Origin: a virus
Length of the DNA stretch: 64,000 nt
Virus record (IMG/VR): IMGVR_UViG_3300026097_000008
Span: 90,977 to 154,976 of that record
Reading direction: 5' to 3' (one strand)
This document shows, in pieces, positions 62,833 to 64,000 of the stretch. The notes beneath the pieces were generated by a model. The model was given only the letters and a program-made list of their open reading frames with translations, ran no database searches and was not told where the DNA came from. The translations under genes and the position numbers were made by a program. Positions within the stretch are counted from its first letter, which is position 1. Each line of letters opens with the position of its first letter.

Positions 62833-63780
62833 ATGGCAAAAAATGCCGGTGATAAGATAACAGAATTAGATTATAATACCCTACAAAGTAATATTGCAGT
62901 CATCATGGGTACTCCTGCAGGAACTACAGATACTACAGCGACCGGTTATAATCAAGCATTGTCTAGTAGTCAGGTAAGTGTAGGCAATTCAGTCACTGAA
63001 GCACAATGGGATAATTTACGTACTGATATTACAAAAGCATATAAGCATCAATTTGGGTTGGATCCTACAATAACCAATGTTAGTAATGCAGACACTGTTG
63101 ATGCAACATTACACAATCAATACGAATCTCTTATTACAACAGTAAGTGGTGATCCTAACAGATACACTGTAAATGCTAGCACAGCAGGCGGTAGAGAAAC
63201 ACAAGTTTCAATTGTGACTGGTCAAACTGCACAATTAGGTGCAAATTGGAATGGTACACAAACACATCAATTTACTGCAACATTTAGTAGCTCAAACGAA
63301 CGCAGAGCTTTTTTTAATGCAGGCGGCACTATTAGAATTAATTTAACACTTGCATATACTGGCAGCGAGCAAAAAACATTAGACTGGCAAACAATGATGA
63401 GTGACTTAGGAACTATCGAGTTTGGCGTAAAAGAAACAACTGGCGGCGGCGGGTCTGCAATCGGTAATTATGATGCATCAGGAACTTTCCAAACTATTGC
63501 TGTAGAAAATGGCGCCAATCCTTATTCGGAAAACGATATTGCTGTCCAAGTCAAGTCTAATAGTGCAACACAATTAGAATTTGCAGTTATTTTAAGAGAT
63601 GATGACTCAGGTGACAGACCTGTGCCTAGCCCACCTCCACCATTTGGACCTCTGGTTGACGAAAACGTTCAAGGTACAACTACTAGTACAATTACAATTA
63701 AAAAACCAAACGGCTCCAACGTTAGTGTGCCTGCTCCAACAGTAGCAGCAGCCGCTGGCAATACATTCACTGTAGTATAA
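62833..63780 (+). CDS. Virion structural protein (315 aa)
   Basis: A 315-residue protein. The N-terminal half (GDKITELDYNTLQSNIAVIM, then VTEAQWDNLRTDITKAYKHQ) is helical and the C-terminal half is beta-rich with LGANWNGTQTHQFTATFSSS and a Pro-rich linker (VPSPPPPFGP). The layout suits a short fibre or a baseplate-attached protein in marine T4-like phages; no named family is certain. Its own late promoter separates it from the fibre genes. It ends 5 bases before an early promoter that opens the next region. Confidence 0.65.
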   Translation: MAKNAGDKITELDYNTLQSNIAVIMGTPAGTTDTTATGYNQALSSSQVSVGNSVTEAQWDNLRTDITKAYKHQFGLDPTITNVSNADTVDATLHNQYESLITTVSGDPNRYTVNASTAGGRETQVSIVTGQTAQLGANWNGTQTHQFTATFSSSNERRAFFNAGGTIRINLTLAYTGSEQKTLDWQTMMSDLGTIEFGVKETTGGGGSAIGNYDASGTFQTIAVENGANPYSENDIAVQVKSNSATQLEFAVILRDDDSGDRPVPSPPPPFGPLVDENVQGTTTSTITIKKPNGSNVSVPAPTVAAAAGNTFTVV

Positions 63781-63785
63781 TTCAC

Positions 63786-63814
63786 TTGACAAGCATATAA
63801 ACTTCTAGTATAAT
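63786..63814 (+). promoter_or_regulatory. Perfect sigma70 early promoter
   Basis: Plus-strand TTGACA (63786-63791), exactly 17 bases, TATAAT (63809-63814), all consensus. It lies in the 57-base gap after the last late gene and marks the start of an early region to the right. I see no terminator between, so late transcripts may read through. Confidence 0.9.
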
Positions 63815-63837
63815 AATTACAATACTAGGAGTTTCTT

Positions 63838-64000
63838 ATGGACGAACGTTTAGAAAAAGCACTTGAATTTTCCAATTATATGATTACGTTGAACAATCAG
63901 CGAAAACTAATTCAAGAAAAATTTCAAGAAGAATCAATTCATTATTATAACGGCGGCAAGTTTTGTGTTAGTAGAGATTTAGTAGCATTTGTACAAAGCC
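63838..64000 (+). CDS. Early protein of unknown function, partial (3' end outside window)
   Basis: The ATG at 63838 follows TAGGAG at a good distance, and the frame is open to the window edge (54 residues seen). The peptide begins MDERLEKALEFSNYMITLNN and continues with a helical QRKLIQEKFQEE stretch and HYYNGGKFCVSRDLVAFVQ. Small proteins of this type are widespread in marine T4-like phages near early genes, but I know of no function. The perfect sigma70 promoter upstream indicates early expression. Confidence 0.75.
   Translation, partial: MDERLEKALEFSNYMITLNNQRKLIQEKFQEESIHYYNGGKFCVSRDLVAFVQS

Overview
The window is a 64 kb internal piece of the genome of a large, AT-rich, T4-like myovirus. 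The diagnostic genes are the T4-type head cluster (portal gp20, protease gp21, scaffold gp22, major capsid gp23), the baseplate proteins gp6, gp25, gp53 and a gp5-like spike, the Rad50/Mre11-like gp46/gp47 pair, and the late sigma factor gp55. The gene content and the fibre modules resemble marine T4-like phages of cyanobacteria or SAR11-type bacteria. No photosynthesis gene, tRNA, terminase or tail sheath gene lies in the window, so the host cannot be fixed from it. Both ends are cut inside genes.

Layout. Positions 1-14844 (minus) hold a fibre and virion-surface cassette: a partial modular protein with carbohydrate-binding-like and cupredoxin-like modules, two giant paralogous beta-helix fibres, and several small structural genes. 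Positions 14845-15304 are non-coding and carry two terminators, a sigma70 promoter and what looks like a compact structured RNA. Positions 15305-22063 (minus) hold head morphogenesis in T4 order read backwards: 23, 22, 21, an acidic core protein, a Rossmann-like protein, a small protein, 20. Positions 22060-24369 (minus) encode a probable tape measure protein. Facing away from it, 24444-25504 (plus) encodes a gp26/gp51-type assembly chaperone with an apparent -1 frameshift extension. After a minus-strand membrane protein and a 606-base non-coding stretch with a second structured element comes a minus-strand early block (27413-31962): two small genes, a GIY-YIG protein, gp46, gp47 and gp55. From 32041 to 63780 the plus strand is one long late block: tail-tube junction protein, gp53, hub, spike, gp25, gp6, a 5038-residue giant protein, and fibre/collar proteins. 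A perfect sigma70 promoter at 63786-63814 then opens the next early gene, which is cut by the window end.

Regulation. Two promoter classes are visible. Host sigma70-type promoters (TTGACA, 16-17 bases, TATTAT or TATAAT) lie before gp55, before gp47, before the small RNA, and before the last gene. T4-type late boxes (ATAAATAC and close variants) lie before most structural units; these would be read by polymerase carrying gp55, which is itself encoded here under an early promoter.

The most interesting signals are: the roughly 245-base structured RNA with its own promoter and terminator at 14955-15233, whose G-U pairs fit only the minus strand; the U UUU UUC slippery heptamer joining the gp26-like chaperone to a 77-codon extension beside the tape measure gene; a second structured element with a late-like promoter at 26920-27118; mutually interleaved divergent late promoters; and a giant baseplate-region protein with a beta-propeller split by about 730 residues.
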